The notes: generated by a model not told the origin, from the sequence alone. Numbered from the stretch's first letter, positions 1-12,349 are shown. The stretch: DNA of 64,000 bases from Eucalyptus grandis (GCF_016545825.1 NC_052612.1:47475738-47539737), one strand, 5' to 3'. Numbers and translations are program-made.

Positions 1-3000
1 ACCAATTTCAGACCTGGACATGACTACATTTTTGTTTCTGATCACCAGAAGAGGGAAGGTGGTAATTGTACTGCATCATTAAACTTTTTGAAGATTTGTG
101 CGGCACTGATGAAAAAGAGAGAGAGAGAAAGATTAACATTGCTAACAAAAGGGAGGGTACTAATTGCCCGAGGAAGCTTCCAATTCAATTAAATGGGCCA
201 TAATGAAAGGTCAGGAGGGCACGCGAACGAACGAACGAACCAGATAGGGACAAAAGGGCTTGTAAAGAGTCGATGCCCTAATTCTTTGAGATGATATGAA
301 CAAAGATAGAAAGGTTAGGTTCGTTAAATGAGTGTACAATAATGTTAGCCTCCTTTATCATGCTTTTTCTTTTTCCCTTTTATTCATAAATAAACCTGGG
401 GTGGAAAAAAAGTACAAACCTATGCTGTTCATTCACATGTTCTATCGTGCCATTTACAAATGCTTCGGATTTCGGACTACCCTTTTCTATCGATCCAACC
501 AAGGCACTTCATTTCATAGAATATATAACCTTTTGAGCTCCGCCATATTAGGAAAAGGTGTTATGAACGCGAACATACGAAGAGAAAAAAATAGAGAAAA
601 AAACAAATGAGAATTTTAACGTCGAAAACACTTCCCAAAATTAGGAAAGGAGAAAAATCACGATGTCGCACTAAACAATCTTTTCGCTATCAATGTCAGT
701 GTTACAAGCTTCGGCATTACAGCTATAAAAAGATATTGCCACTATATATATTAGGAGCCTAGGGCAAACAAGGAAATTACATGTATGTTGCTAAAAGTCC
801 TATTGTTTGCTTTAACATTACAGGATTAGCGATCTATTGGAAAGTGGTTGTCCAAAATAAATTTTTTCTGTTCTTGAACATTATTTTTCTCTATCAGACT
901 CCACAACTTCATCAAAAGTAACGTAATTAGCTTTGCACTTTCTTGTGCAAGAGCCAAAAAAGAAAAGAAAACAAAAGTGGTCCTTGCATCATCAACCTCA
1001 TATTACCCGGCACATGCGCTTGCACATGCATTGTCTGCTGAAAACAACACTGACTTGGCACAATCAATGTATAGAATTACCACACCGACGCAACGCATCG
1101 CAACAGTTCGATGCCCGTTCATGTTGGCCAGGCTCATTACGCTGACTCTCATGGATTTAAGGGACCTTTATGATCTTGGAGTCGATTCTTTATGAACGTG
1201 GTTATGTCAACATGGCTAAATACCCTCTTGACGCATGAACGGGGCTTGTTCACTGCTTGAAAGTCGGGCAGCTATGGCCTTCGGAAACCTAGTCCGAGTG
1301 CGATGATATGTGTCAAATTGCAGCAAAGTCGAGACTGTTAGGTATGGTATGGTTCTCCGAAGCTTGATCCTCACGTCGCCTGTAAATCTCGATTCGGAAG
1401 GGAGCAAAAATTCAATATAGGGATCTCATTGATTTTGGCATAAAGTCAATCCATACTGTAAACCGTGTTGGACAATGGCGTGCCGACAATCCGTGCAAAA
1501 CGAGAATAAATTTAAAACTTTGCAAATTTTCATGTGGGAAAAGCTAAAGGAGATAAGTTTTAAGTTAGTGGGAATGGGACCCTTTCCAAGGAACGCCACT
1601 CCTTCGGCGTTTCTGCTTCCCGGAAATTCGTTTTCAATAGTTTAATGCTCGAATTATTATTGTAGAGGGGGTTTGCTCCTGGAACCTTTCTGCCATGGAG
1701 ATTCCCCTCCACCAAATTCCCCCCCGGGTGCAGATATACTTTCGACATCTTTTCAACCCTCGTTTGCTTTTATGTTTCATCATTCAACCTTTTTGTCGCT
1801 TCGCTTCACCTGCCGTGAGCTAGATAGAGGTACAGTTCCAGCCAAAAAACAAAGAGGTTTTAATGAAATAGGGGGTGCATTATAGGGGTTGCTGTTCTAG
1901 AATGTAGCACTGCAGAATGCCCTTTTCCATTCCTGTGAAATTCGGGAGTTCAAGGTTCGAGGGGGATCTGGTAGGGACTTTGTGTTCGAGTACTACTGCC
2001 TTCTTGGTTTTCTGTGCCAGAGAGATTTCGATTGTCAGTTCCATCAGAAGGCGAATGCGACTTTTTCCAGTAGCCCGGCAATTAGCATACGGAAAATTGT
2101 CTCAGTTACCTTTTCTTTTTTACCCCCTTCTATTTTTGCCTCTCTTTTTTTCTACATTTAACTTAACCAAGTGTTCCAATAAAAAAAAAGAACTGAGGTT
2201 TTGCCCCTTCTTTTGGAAGGACTTTTCGAAGGTAAAGAAAATGGAAAGCAGGGATTAGAGGTGAAGAAAAGACCGATGAAAATGGTTTCTTCCCCTTGTT
2301 TGGTAAGATTCAAAGAGGGGGCAATGAATAGGTGCAAAATTGCTAAGTCAAATGCTAGAAACATACCTCTATTTTTGAAAATACAAAATTTGTACCTAGC
2401 TGATGAGTTTTACCTTTAAATATTAATATACACATTCGCATCAATTATTCTAATATTTTCTATTTTCTGAAATGTCATTTTCTTTTCCAAAAATTTGTAT
2501 CTCCTCCTGGACTTCTCAAACCTGTTCAAAATCAACTAAAAACCAAACCATAGATCCAAAAGAAAAGAAAAAACTAACTGAGAACCAGACTAGCTTAACA
2601 CCGAGCAAGATAATTAAGATGAGTTGCAAAAAGTAGTGATTTGGTCTTTTCAATGTAGGATTTTGCTCGGATGTAATGTGAATGGGATTTGCAAAAACAG
2701 AAAAATGTAATTGGCCATTGAGTAAAAAAAGATGAATGTTTTGGGTATTTTCTCTTATTGTAAATTTGTTTTGTTCATAGAGAGCTAGAAAAATGAGATA
2801 AAAGAAATGCTTCTCTTTAAAACGAGTCTTGTCATTTGAAAGTTCGGGAAATGAATGTGAAAATGCTTGTAGTTGATAAGACATTGAAATTTGTTTCCGG
2901 TGAATGTAATGCGCAAACATGTCTATTGCACCGAGCCTCTCTTCGAGATAATGCCTATTGGGAGACTTGACTCATCTCAAATTGAAGTCATGTTATTTCA

Positions 3001-6000
3001 CTATTCTCGAACAATTTGATGCCGGGCACAATCCATCTTGTTCATTTGCAGCGAAAGCTTGCACGTGATTTCAAGCCTAACCAAGTTTTAGGCCATTGGA
3101 CCCAGCGGTCTGCGGATCTATTTTTCTACATAACTCCTCTGTTCATGCATTAACGAAACTTTAATGGAAATCATTTTGATTCGACCCCGATTTGGAAAAA
3201 TTGATTGGAGGCATGAAATACTATAGAAATTGAATCCTGAAATTGGATGCAAAAGCAGTTTCTAGCGGTGGATACATAGTAAAAGTCCACATATATTTTA
3301 GCTAAAACGCTTATAACTATGTCATGAATGAACAAATCTTCCACAGGATATAATGCTGCATATCCTTAAAAAAGAAGTTCTGTCTGGTAAGAGATTAATA
3401 ACACCCAACAATCGATCTTAAAAAAAAACATCAAACGACATCTTTCCGTTTACTCTTTACACAGAAACCTTTGTGGCCAAAATTATGTCCACCATTAATG
3501 GCGTCCGCCCAGCCTTTTAATGTAAACTTTGGCCGTTGGACACGTCTTCGAGAAGGGACAAGAACATTCAATTGAAGAAGAAAGAGAACAAGGGCAAAGG
3601 GACAAGCGGACCAGAGGGTGGCTTCACATGGGCCTTTTTGAATTTACTAAACCTAAGCCAACACATGGGGTTGACTCCATCGGCCGTCGGTCGAGTCTTC
3701 GATCGGATTTTGGATTCCGGATTGGATTGGACGGTGGGCGATTCAAATCAACCCGTCGGGTACAAAGTTTGGTGGAGCGTCAAGCGAAAATCGTTAAATA
3801 AGCCTCGATGGTAAGTGAGGCCGAACCAGACTCTGTTCACATCGATGACTTTGACTCCATGGAATCCAAGTGAAAAATAGATGAGAAAGCTTTCGATTTT
3901 TTAAAAGAAAGTCCCACGGTCGTCTGTTAAAATCAAGCTGTTCCTGGGGCCATCCGCGAGTAAATTTCTGCACCTTTGCTCCATGACCAGCTGGAAATTA
4001 AGAGAAAGTTGCTTCAACGTGGAAGCTGGGTGATAGGGCGCACGACTTTCTTGGCTTCTTCCTTGGAGATGAAGTTAGATAACGTGTTGGTTTCATGTGG
4101 AGCGAAAAAGAGGACGAAAACTGGGAAAGTACAAAGGAGGCGAGTTCCCGGAACGAGTTCGAGCGGGTATTAACTGTAAAAGCACTTGCGGTTTTCATTA
4201 TGGAGTTTGGTAGAGAGAGCAGAAAGAGGACGAGCGATGTGGATCACGGATCATGTGGTCAAAAGGCACAGCTGCAATTATCTGTTTCAACAAGTTTGGT
4301 GGGGTGGAGCATAGAGAAGTCGTGGCACACATGGCGTGGTACACAATCTTCACCGATTTCACATCTGCGAATAGATCGCCGGTAGACGTCGAGTGCTGTG
4401 GATCATTCCTCTTCTTGGGTATGCACGGGATGCGTGATCGGTAATAGAAATGAAGTGTTCGGGGTCTAAAGTTGTGAATACATTATGCAAATACGACAAT
4501 GAAGTACTCTTAGATTACACTTATTTTGCTGAAATTTAGTTGTGGCATATGATGGGTACGCAAAGTTTAAAGTTGAAAAAGTGCAAAGAGAGTTGCTTGT
4601 AAAGATACAAACCAAGGGCTCAAGCTGCTTTCTCTTTACGAAAGGACTCACCCTTTTATGCTTTAAATCCAATTAGTCTTTTCAAGCTTTGTGGGGGTCA
4701 AGCTAAAAGAAAGTTGGAAAAATTGCTTCGCAAGGGTTGAAAACTAGAGCGCAAGCTTTCTCCTTGTGAAGCCTTTTGAGCCCTTCTACGGCTTTTTCAA
4801 ATGAAAAAAAAAGGGAGAGAAAGGGCTAATTCCAAATTAGTCTTTCAAGCTTGCGGGGATCTTACTGCTCTCAGTTAAAACAAATCGTTTCTTATACAAT
4901 GTCTTATACTCAAAAGGGACCGCTTTTGGCCCAGTCGATTCCGTGGCTACGCTGCGCCCCTTCGTACCGCTTTATGGGTTTGGCTGGACTGCAAAGGAAA
5001 TTGCAAAAGCCCCTTAAATTAAAAAGAAATCTTATCGTCGGCGCAATAGATCGAAATCAATTTTATAAAGTTAGTATGCTAAACGATGTGACATATTAGT
5101 ACTGAGTGTCGAATGCGACTTACGTGCTTAAATTTCTAATCTCGATTTATCATATCACCTAATATATTGTTAATTTTGTAAACCCATTGTACCATCATCC
5201 ATAGCTTTGGCTAACGTCGGTCAGTGGGCGGAGGCTGATGAGCTGGGAGAGCTCCTCTTCCCCGGTGGGTGGACCCCTAGGTACAAACTCCCTCTCCTCC
5301 TCCTCCGTCCGATCCAATCTCCGGCCGACGGCCGAAACCGCTTCGATTATTTCCGTTATTTGCACGCGGCACTTTAGACCAAACATTGGATTAAAGGGAT
5401 TAATCTTTTGGTTTTGGGTATTTTATTATGCAACTTTTCTTCCTTTTTTCCTTTATTTTTCTCTTCTTTTTGTTCCCTTTTTGTCGTTGCAGGGTTAGTG
5501 CCGTCGATGAGACGAGGAATTCCCGTTTCCTAAGGACAAGAATTGTCAACTAGCGTGGGGCCCCTTCACTTATTGGAGCTCACCATCCACCAGAACCACC
5601 GCCACCCGAATTTTTCATGGTTGTTTTTACTTTTTTATTTTGCTTCGATTTGCTCTTGAAAGAAGCATGAGTTTCCATTCGAGTAAATTAAAGATGGAAA
5701 AGAAAGAGAAAAATATGGCCGCGTAGCGAGGTAGGCGGATCTGGTTTTCTTCGCGCGATTCCGTGCCCCGTTGGAATTCGCAAAGTGCATGCACTCATTC
5801 CTTAAACTAATTTTTAATATGAGATTTAGAATTTCTTTCATTAGATGATGTCCTTTTTGTTGTTGTTAAAAACCCAAATGTACAGATGGAGATTTCTGAT
5901 TATCCAGAATTCTTTTTTGAATCACTTTATAAACTTTATGAACAAGTTAAGTTTAAATTTCCGAATGATAAAAGCGACCTGAATCTAGAGATTTCCACAT

Positions 6001-6394
6001 GGAATTGAGGTAATAAGTGTCTTGTTCAATCATTGAGTATGAACATAGCCTCCATCTTTACTTTACCCAAAAAAAAAAAATACCCTCCATCTACAACTCC
6101 ACCATTATTGTCTCGTTGATACATAATTTGCATATTATAGAGAGAACAGTCAATAAAGATGCCCATTTTTCTCAATCACATCTCTTTTCTTCTCCCTCAA
6201 CTTCTTCCACCACCAGACACCAAGATCATCATTCGATTCACTTCGCTCCCATCCAAAATGATAAAAAAAGGGAATTATAATAAAAAGTAATCATTCACAA
6301 ATGCGTCCATCACACGTCGACCTATTTCGCCCTTCTCAAAAAGCATAAGGCCCATCCCCTCTCCCCCTCACCCTAACTCCCTAGCGCTTCCGCT
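1..6394. other. gene-free spacer upstream of the NHL pair
   Basis: No reading frame in this stretch has a recognisable domain or plant-like codon pattern. Seen in it are a short GAAC run (about 223-240) and poly-A/poly-T tracts. An approximate direct repeat reads 'ttagtctttcaagctt' followed by a G-rich run, at about 4,674-4,700 and again at 4,838-4,860. A GC-rich island spans about 5,200-5,400 and holds a 63-codon minus-strand frame (5,195-5,386). I could not assign that island; it may be a gene fragment. A 134-codon minus-strand frame at 2,516-2,920 is AT-rich, hydrophobic and unlike any family I know, and is probably spurious. Confidence 0.6.
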
Positions 6395-6395
6395 T

Positions 6396-6404
6396 CTATA
6401 TACA
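6396..6404 (+). promoter_or_regulatory. TATA box of the NHL1-like gene
   Basis: The motif CTATATACA lies about 117 bases before the start codon. It is followed by a strongly pyrimidine-rich leader (CTC/TCC runs at about 6,421-6,505), typical of a plant 5' UTR. The spacing suggests transcription starts near 6,430. This rests on position and sequence only. Confidence 0.55.
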
Positions 6405-6520
6405 CCAACCGAGCAGGAAAACCTCTCACTCCCTCTCTCACTCCAGTCCCTCCTCCTCAAACCTATCTCCTCCTCCCTCCTCCTCCTCCTCCTCTTCCTC
6501 CGCCGCCGCCGTCAACCACC

Positions 6521-7156
6521 ATGTCGGTCAAGGGTGGTGGCTGCGGGAAGCATGAAAGCAAGTGGCGGCGGCGCGGCAAGCGCATCTTCGTTGGCCTCCT
6601 CATCTTCAACTTCATCCTCCTCCTAACCTTCCTCCTCGCTTGGGCCATCATCCAGCCCCACAAGCCCCGCTTCGTCCTCCAGGACGTCACCGTCTACACC
6701 TTCAACGCCTCCGTCCCCAGCCTCCTCACCATCAACTTCCAGGTCACCATCTACTCCCGCAACCCCAACGACAAGCTCGGCATCTACTACGACCGCCTCG
6801 ACACCTACGCCACCTACCACAGCCAGCAGATCACCTACCGTTCCCAGATCCAACCGTCCTACCAGGGTCACAAGGAGGTCGACGTGTGGTCGCCCTTAGT
6901 CTACGGCACGGACGTCCCCGTCGCCCCCTACAACTCCCTCGCGCTGGCCCAGGACCAGTCCTCCGGCGCCGTGAGCCTCCTGATCAAGATGGACGGGCGG
7001 GTCAGGTGGAAGCTCGGCACATTCATCACCGGGCGGTACCACCTCTACGTGAAGTGCCCGGCGTTCATCACGTTCGGGTCGAAGATGAACGGGATCACCG
7101 TCGGCGAGAACGCCGTCAAGTACCAGCTGGTCCAGAGGTGCAGCGTCGACGTGTGA
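6521..7156 (+). CDS. NHL1-like: NDR1/HIN1-like protein (NHL1/NHL12 type), LEA_2 family
   Basis: This is an intronless 211-residue gene. A basic N-terminus (residues 10-21, including KWRRRGKR) precedes one membrane anchor at about residues 22-44. An extracytosolic LEA_2 domain follows, with the family motif SRNPNDKLGIYYD (79-91) and the later QGHKE (115-119) and VRWKLG (161-166) blocks. An NAS glycosylation sequon lies at residue 62. Length and order match Arabidopsis NHL1 and NHL12 as I remember them. NHL proteins are type II membrane proteins, mostly plasma-membrane, linked to pathogen response and senescence; the biochemical role is not settled. The start is the first ATG after a pyrimidine-rich leader, in the context CCACCATGT. 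Codons end almost entirely in C or G, in sharp contrast to the AT-rich flanks. A related NHL10-type gene follows on the same strand 3.6 kb downstream. Family assignment is firm; the exact subgroup (NHL1, NHL2 or NHL12) is less so. Confidence 0.95.
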   Translation: MSVKGGGCGKHESKWRRRGKRIFVGLLIFNFILLLTFLLAWAIIQPHKPRFVLQDVTVYTFNASVPSLLTINFQVTIYSRNPNDKLGIYYDRLDTYATYHSQQITYRSQIQPSYQGHKEVDVWSPLVYGTDVPVAPYNSLALAQDQSSGAVSLLIKMDGRVRWKLGTFITGRYHLYVKCPAFITFGSKMNGITVGENAVKYQLVQRCSVDV

Positions 7157-10100
7157 GAAGGCGACGGCCTACATTAAGCCGCCACCATCACCTAAGCAGA
7201 TACACGCGCACAAGCACATGCACATGCTCTGTTGTTTTTATCGGACAATTATGGTTCTCCCTCTCTCTCTCGTCTATTATTTTTATTTCTCTTTTTTTCG
7301 CAATTTCAGTCCACTTTGGTACGTGATATATGTTGGGTTTTTAGGTATCTGTGGAATTACGTCTTGAACTGTGTATACTTCGATGTTTTACCAGGAAATT
7401 ATAATAAAAACGGAGGTAATTAAAGAGGACAAAGTTAGGAGAATCTTAAATTCGGTGGCAAGTTGTGTAATTTGTCATTTTATGATCGATGAGATTGCGA
7501 CTTGCAATAAGAAAAAAAAAAGGGCAATAATTGTGTCAATTCGATCGTCCAGCGGAGGGTGCGGTGTCATTATCTATGGTTTTTTGCATCTGGAAAATGA
7601 CATTTATTTATTTATTTATTTATTTATTTATTTGTGACGATGACGATGATGATGATGGTCGCTACGCGTCTACTCTTGTTTATCACTTTATTTGAATTCA
7701 TGTCTAGTCCTCCTTGAATTCTTTCATTGGATCTCTCTTCCTTTCCCTTGGGATGGGCGATTCCGAAAGGTGCGAATAGAAAATGGCCGTAGAGTCAACG
7801 TCAAGGGTTCGTGTGTGCGTGACATAATAGCGGTACCCTTTACATTACACATCCATGCCTATCCTCGATATAATAATAGACCCATCCTTCATTTTTTCCA
7901 ATTGGCCATGCATTTTTTTTTTTTTTTTGGGGGGGCGGGGGTGTTGGAAAATCTTTCAATATCGACACAAACGACGAGCCTTTATAACATATGGTGAGAT
8001 TAAACAGAGAAAAGAAAGGTTAATAAGGTAGTTTCCAAAGGATCGGTCCATTTAACTATTCTTGTTTATATTACAATCTATATGAAAACAACCCATGTGT
8101 GCATACAATTTATTTTTCCTTTTTTGGGGGCGGTAATCTATACGAATGAAATAGAATAGGGATGACGCACAATTGGAGGATAGGAATAAACTCCTAGACC
8201 AAAAGTCTTCCTACAGAGAATTAAATTGGGACAGGATGGAAAGAGTAGCTAGTGGAATGGTACGGTGGGTGATGATGTTGAATTATCGAGAAGGGTGGGT
8301 GAGTCATCTGTGTGGTTCATTGGAGACGGCTTGCGGCGGCGAAAATTTAGTACAGGAATCCGACTTGTGTGACCTCAATTCACATCCACTGTCGACAAGG
8401 TGGACTATTCTAAGCAAAGGAAAAAAATCAAAAAGATAACATGGGCTCACGTGAAACTTATATGATTTGACGGTTTGTACGAATTGGATTTCCCGTGTTT
8501 CATTAACCAGTGTGGGCAATGATTTCTCTCCAGTGGGGGGTGGTCATTTTCATAGTCCCCTGTTCTCACCATCCATCTTCACAGCCTATTAATGATGGCG
8601 TGATCGGAAGGGTTTGGGCAATTATTTTCCCATATGCCGAAATGGTCCCCCACGTCTTTCTCTAACTTTCACCCACCCCTACTCCACATGTTGGCCACAT
8701 GTGGAGTGTGTGTCCAGTCAATTCATTTTATGGAGTTTCGACTCGGATAGAATTCTTCCATTATTTTATTGAGTATTGAATGGTCGTGTTAGGTTCGCTC
8801 TTTAGGACAATGATTTGTCCACGCCACTATTGCGATAACTGAACTGCCCCAAAAAGCCAGAAACCTGAAAAACAAAAAATATGAGAAAGTGAATGTTAGG
8901 AGGGCGTGGTTTATTCCTCCAAAGCGATATGAACATGAGCTGGCCCCCACATCCAAGTAAGAAGGCGTCGTGAAATTGCGAATGGGAAGAATGGAGAACA
9001 CGGGCTTTATATGCTTCTTCACATCTGTTCTTCAGGCCCATAAGCCAATACTAGTTTCTACTAGCAATATGAACTTGTTGCTCACGCATCGGCAGGAACT
9101 AATGGCTCGTTTCCATTCAATCTACGTCTAGGAAGACGGGCAGAATACGACCTGCCTGATGGGAGAAATGGGTTAGCTAGACGGCTTATAACTCGGCCAA
9201 GGAATTGCATCATTGTCTCATCTAAGCTTTGTTTCCATGACATATTTCTGGCTCACATTCTGAAAGAAAGTCTTTGATCAAAGCTACTACCATGGCACCC
9301 TAGAGATCGAAGTGCTCAAATTAATGATTGTGCTTGGCAAAAAGATCTCAATCGATATACATCATAAGTAAAAAACTTGGGTAGTCTAGACTTCTCCAAC
9401 TTCATATAAGATCCTTTCACTTTATTTATTAAAAATTTGCGACATGTCTTCAAATCCTACACCTACTTCACTTTTTTTTTCAAGCCCAAAAAAGAAAAAA
9501 AAAGAAAAAAGATAGCGTTCTCCGGTCTGACCAAAAAAAAAAAACAATCCTTTGGATTGGCCCATCTCAAATGTGCTTGGTAAGTTTCAGGCTAGAGCTT
9601 TATTGTGCCTAAAGAAGCATGTTAAGGTATAAGGTTTTCTTTGAAAAATAATAAAAGAAAATGAAAACTGGGTCGGGCCTTGATGGAGCCCGAATTGAAC
9701 CCAATTATAGATCTTCTCGGTTCTTATTGTTGTTGATATAGGCTAGGTTTAGACTTGGATCTATGGGTGTAGCCCGAAATGTTGAAGCTGAGCTTAATTT
9801 GGGGCGGAAGCCTTGGCTGCCCAGCCGATCGCCCGTGGTATGTTACTAGCTGGAGATGAGACAGTAACATACAAACTTAGGAAACTGTTCATTTTCAATC
9901 TTACTAGTTATCGATGCGAAAACATTGACAGGTCGGTTCATTTTAGATTGAGAGTTGACCACGACAACGTGGGATCTAATTTTGCTTTGCAAAAAAGAGA
10001 AAAAGAAAAAAGAAAAGAAAACTAAAGTGGAAGGCATGACCTATGACTGACGGCATAGAGGAATTACGAACTCCCTCTCCCTCCATTATCTGCAATTGAA

Positions 10101-10440
10101 ATGCAGCTTATTTAGCAACATCTTCACTAGCCTAGTCGATAGCCAAAAGGGATTCTGAAAACTCTTTTTTTAGCAACATCTTCACTATGCAGCATAGACT
10201 CCGAATCACTTTCCCCTTCTCATGAGAAATTTCACTTGGCAAAGAGCAAAGAGCAAAGAGATTAGTCATACTAACGGGTTCTTTTTGTAGCTTTTGTTTA
10301 ATTGGCCCGTGTCTACAACATCGAAACTTATTCAATAGGATCTATCTATTTCAATCGCCGTAGATCATAATGGAAACATTATCCTTACATGAAAAGGGAT
10401 AATTAGGACAAAGTATAAAGATGAATCTCCCTTTTTAAAG
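7157..10440. other. spacer between the two NHL genes
   Basis: No gene was recognised. The first part should hold the 3' UTR of the NHL1-like gene. A TTTA microsatellite (about 7,602-7,633) runs directly into a GAT/GAC-rich run (about 7,634-7,660). A poly-T/poly-G tract lies at about 7,912-7,938. Around 9,660-9,800 there is a degenerate 'cgggcc...gcccga' repeat-like segment. A 19-bp direct repeat 'tttagcaacatcttcacta' occurs near 10,110 and again near 10,169. Confidence 0.5.
7602..7660. repeat. TTTA microsatellite followed by GAT-rich run
   Basis: About eight copies of TTTA are followed by GACGATGACGATGATGATGATG. It is likely length-variable and lies about 450 bases beyond the NHL1-like stop codon. 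Confidence 0.9.
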
Positions 10441-10444
10441 AAAA

Positions 10445-10612
10445 AGTCAATTTAAAGTTGACGGTTTTAGTTGGTAGATTACTTACTACATAAGCATTGA
10501 CACGTTACCTAATTACAATGCGACTGTGTAATGCATCATTTGTTTTCCCCGGCAAGGTGCGGATTCATGTCTGGTTTCTGATTGAGCATAATCAACCGCG
10601 TCAACGGTCAAC
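10445..10612. promoter_or_regulatory. cluster of W-box cores upstream of the NHL10-like gene
   Basis: Five TTGAC cores (on either strand) lie in 168 bases: AGTCAA at 10,445-10,450 (TTGACT on the minus strand), TTGACG at 10,459-10,464, TTGACA at 10,497-10,502, GTCAAC at 10,600-10,605, and GGTCAAC at 10,606-10,612 (GTTGACC on the minus strand). The last two abut. W-boxes are the binding sites of WRKY transcription factors, and NHL10 is a widely used early immunity marker in Arabidopsis. WRKY control here is therefore a reasonable inference, not something the sequence proves. A weak TATA-like TACAATATAATC lies at about 10,665-10,676. Confidence 0.55.
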
Positions 10613-10772
10613 GCTGTGCCGCTCCCCTGTCATTTCCTCCCAACTCCTCCAATAAAACCCAGGATACAATATAATCTTCCTCATCCACCCACTTCATTCT
10701 CAAACTCCGGTCCCTACAAACTAAAGAAACAGCCAGCCCTCTCCCATCTTTTTCTTCATCAAGGATCCAATC

Positions 10773-11381
10773 ATGGCGGGGAAACAAGGCCCCGACTGCT
10801 GCTGCGGCCTCCTCAAACTCCTCTTTGAAATCATCCTCGCGGTCCTCATCTCCATCGGCATCGCCGCCCTCATCTTCTGGCTCATCTTCCGCCCCGTCAA
10901 CCTGGTCAAGTTCCATGTAACCGAGGCCGAGCTGACCCGGTTCAATCTCACCACCAACAAATCCGTCCTCAACTACAACCTCAAGCTCAACCTCACTATC
11001 CGGAACCCCAACAAGAAAATCGGCGTGTACTACGACCGTCTTGAGGCGAGGGCCTTCTACGATGACCAGAGGCTCAGCGTCGCCGACGTGGCTCCTTTCT
11101 ATCAGGGCCACAAGAATACAAGCGTGGTTAGTCCGGCGTTCGCAGGCCAGAAAGTGGTGGGGTCGGAGCTCTCCAGTTTCAACAAGGAAAAGGCCGCCGG
11201 TGTTTTCGATATCAAGGTGAAGTTGTATTTGAGAGTGAGGTTCAAACTAGGGTCATTGAAGACTTTCAGGTTCAAGCCCAAAGTTAAGTGTGACCTGAAT
11301 GTTCCTTCGAGCTCCAAGAATGGCGGATCCTCTGCTAATTTTCAGACTACCAAGTGCGACATCGATTGGAACATCTTCTAA
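10773..11381 (+). CDS. NHL10-like: NDR1/HIN1-like protein (NHL10/NHL3/YLS9 type), LEA_2 family
   Basis: This is an intronless 202-residue gene. A CCCG cluster (residues 9-12), a likely S-acylation site, lies just before one membrane segment (about 17-40, ending FWLIFRP). The LEA_2 ectodomain follows with LTIRNPNKKIGVYYDRLEAR (about 74-93), FYQGHKNTS (109-117), LRVRFKLG (143-150) and KPKVKCDL (168-175). Sequons are at N58, N62, N73 and N114-115. These blocks match Arabidopsis NHL3 and NHL10/YLS9 closely. Those are plasma-membrane glycoproteins induced by pathogens, elicitors and senescence. The Pro-rich N-terminal extension of some homologs is absent. In Arabidopsis, NHL12 and NHL10 are near neighbours (At2g35960, At2g35980), so this pair probably preserves an old cluster. 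Clustered W-box cores upstream fit defence regulation. The family is certain; orthology to NHL10 over NHL3 is not. Confidence 0.95.
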   Translation: MAGKQGPDCCCGLLKLLFEIILAVLISIGIAALIFWLIFRPVNLVKFHVTEAELTRFNLTTNKSVLNYNLKLNLTIRNPNKKIGVYYDRLEARAFYDDQRLSVADVAPFYQGHKNTSVVSPAFAGQKVVGSELSSFNKEKAAGVFDIKVKLYLRVRFKLGSLKTFRFKPKVKCDLNVPSSSKNGGSSANFQTTKCDIDWNIF

Positions 11382-12349
11382 GTTACGTGTCGGATTTTTG
11401 TGATTTTGAGGATTGCGATTATGTTTCTTTTTGGTCTTTCAATTCAGCGTGTACTTTATTGTTTTCGGATGCATGTATCCGTGACAAGACATGCCCTATG
11501 GATCTTGCTTTTGTGTGTGCATATTTCCACTTCGTGGTGCTTCTTATTTGGCTCATTTTCTTGTCTATAGTATGAATAAGAGATTCACAAGAATTGCCTC
11601 TTCTTTTTTTCACTTAACACGAGCAGCTTTTTATTTATTTTAATGTTTAAAAGTTCGCATAATTCTCTCTTTTTTTTAACCAAAAAAGAAAAGAAAAAGA
11701 CGACGCTGAAATGTTCACGTCTTCAATAATTTAGAGGTGCAATAGTGAATGAAACTTGAAATGTAAGAAACGTTTCAACTATCTATATGAAGAAAGTGAC
11801 ATGTTGGAGAGTGACTCTATCGGTTGGGATTGGTCCGATTAATTTTTCGTCCAAAAGTTTCATTGGCTGAAATGAGCTGAATTGAGTTGGTAAAACATCT
11901 CAATAAACTCGAGTAGAGGCCGTAGACCGAGTTCATTACTCGACATATGTCTCTTTCATCTCAAAAATAGTTCGAATCCATTGTCTTGGTCAAGACAGAC
12001 TTTGTCTAGGTGACGCAAGGTTTCGTGAATACATTCCACGTTTTCACCAATCCTCTCTTCGCAAGTATCTTTCATAGTCATAGTATCCATAGGTTTTATA
12101 TGGGTTCACAGTGAACAACATTCTATTCATGAGCAAAGCATGCTTTATTCCAATGGCGCCCGCTATGGCGGGAGGAACGGGTTTTTCCATTTTTCGGCCA
12201 CATGTTTTTTTTATTTATCTTTTGGTCCCACCAAACAATTTACTAACGGACATTAGCGGTTAGAAAACACGAATGTTAGCTAATCTTATGATTGCTTTGT
12301 GTTATAAGCTACATTAAGGGGAGGGGAAACTCCAGTGGGGTTCAAGAAG
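11382..12349. other. 3' flank of the NHL10-like gene, no gene seen
   Basis: This holds the probable 3' UTR of the NHL10-like gene and AT-rich spacer. No coding pattern, RNA gene or complete repeat was recognised. Confidence 0.5.

Noticed and set aside
4890..5010. Possible organellar DNA insert
   Set aside because: The local composition looked unusual, but I could not match it to any plastid or mitochondrial gene I know.
6562..7326. 254-codon plus-strand frame rich in Arg, Pro and His
   Set aside because: It is the +2 shadow of the GC-rich NHL1-like gene, produced by codons ending in C or G.
10608..11111. 167-codon acidic minus-strand frame
   Set aside because: Antisense shadow of the NHL10-like coding sequence.
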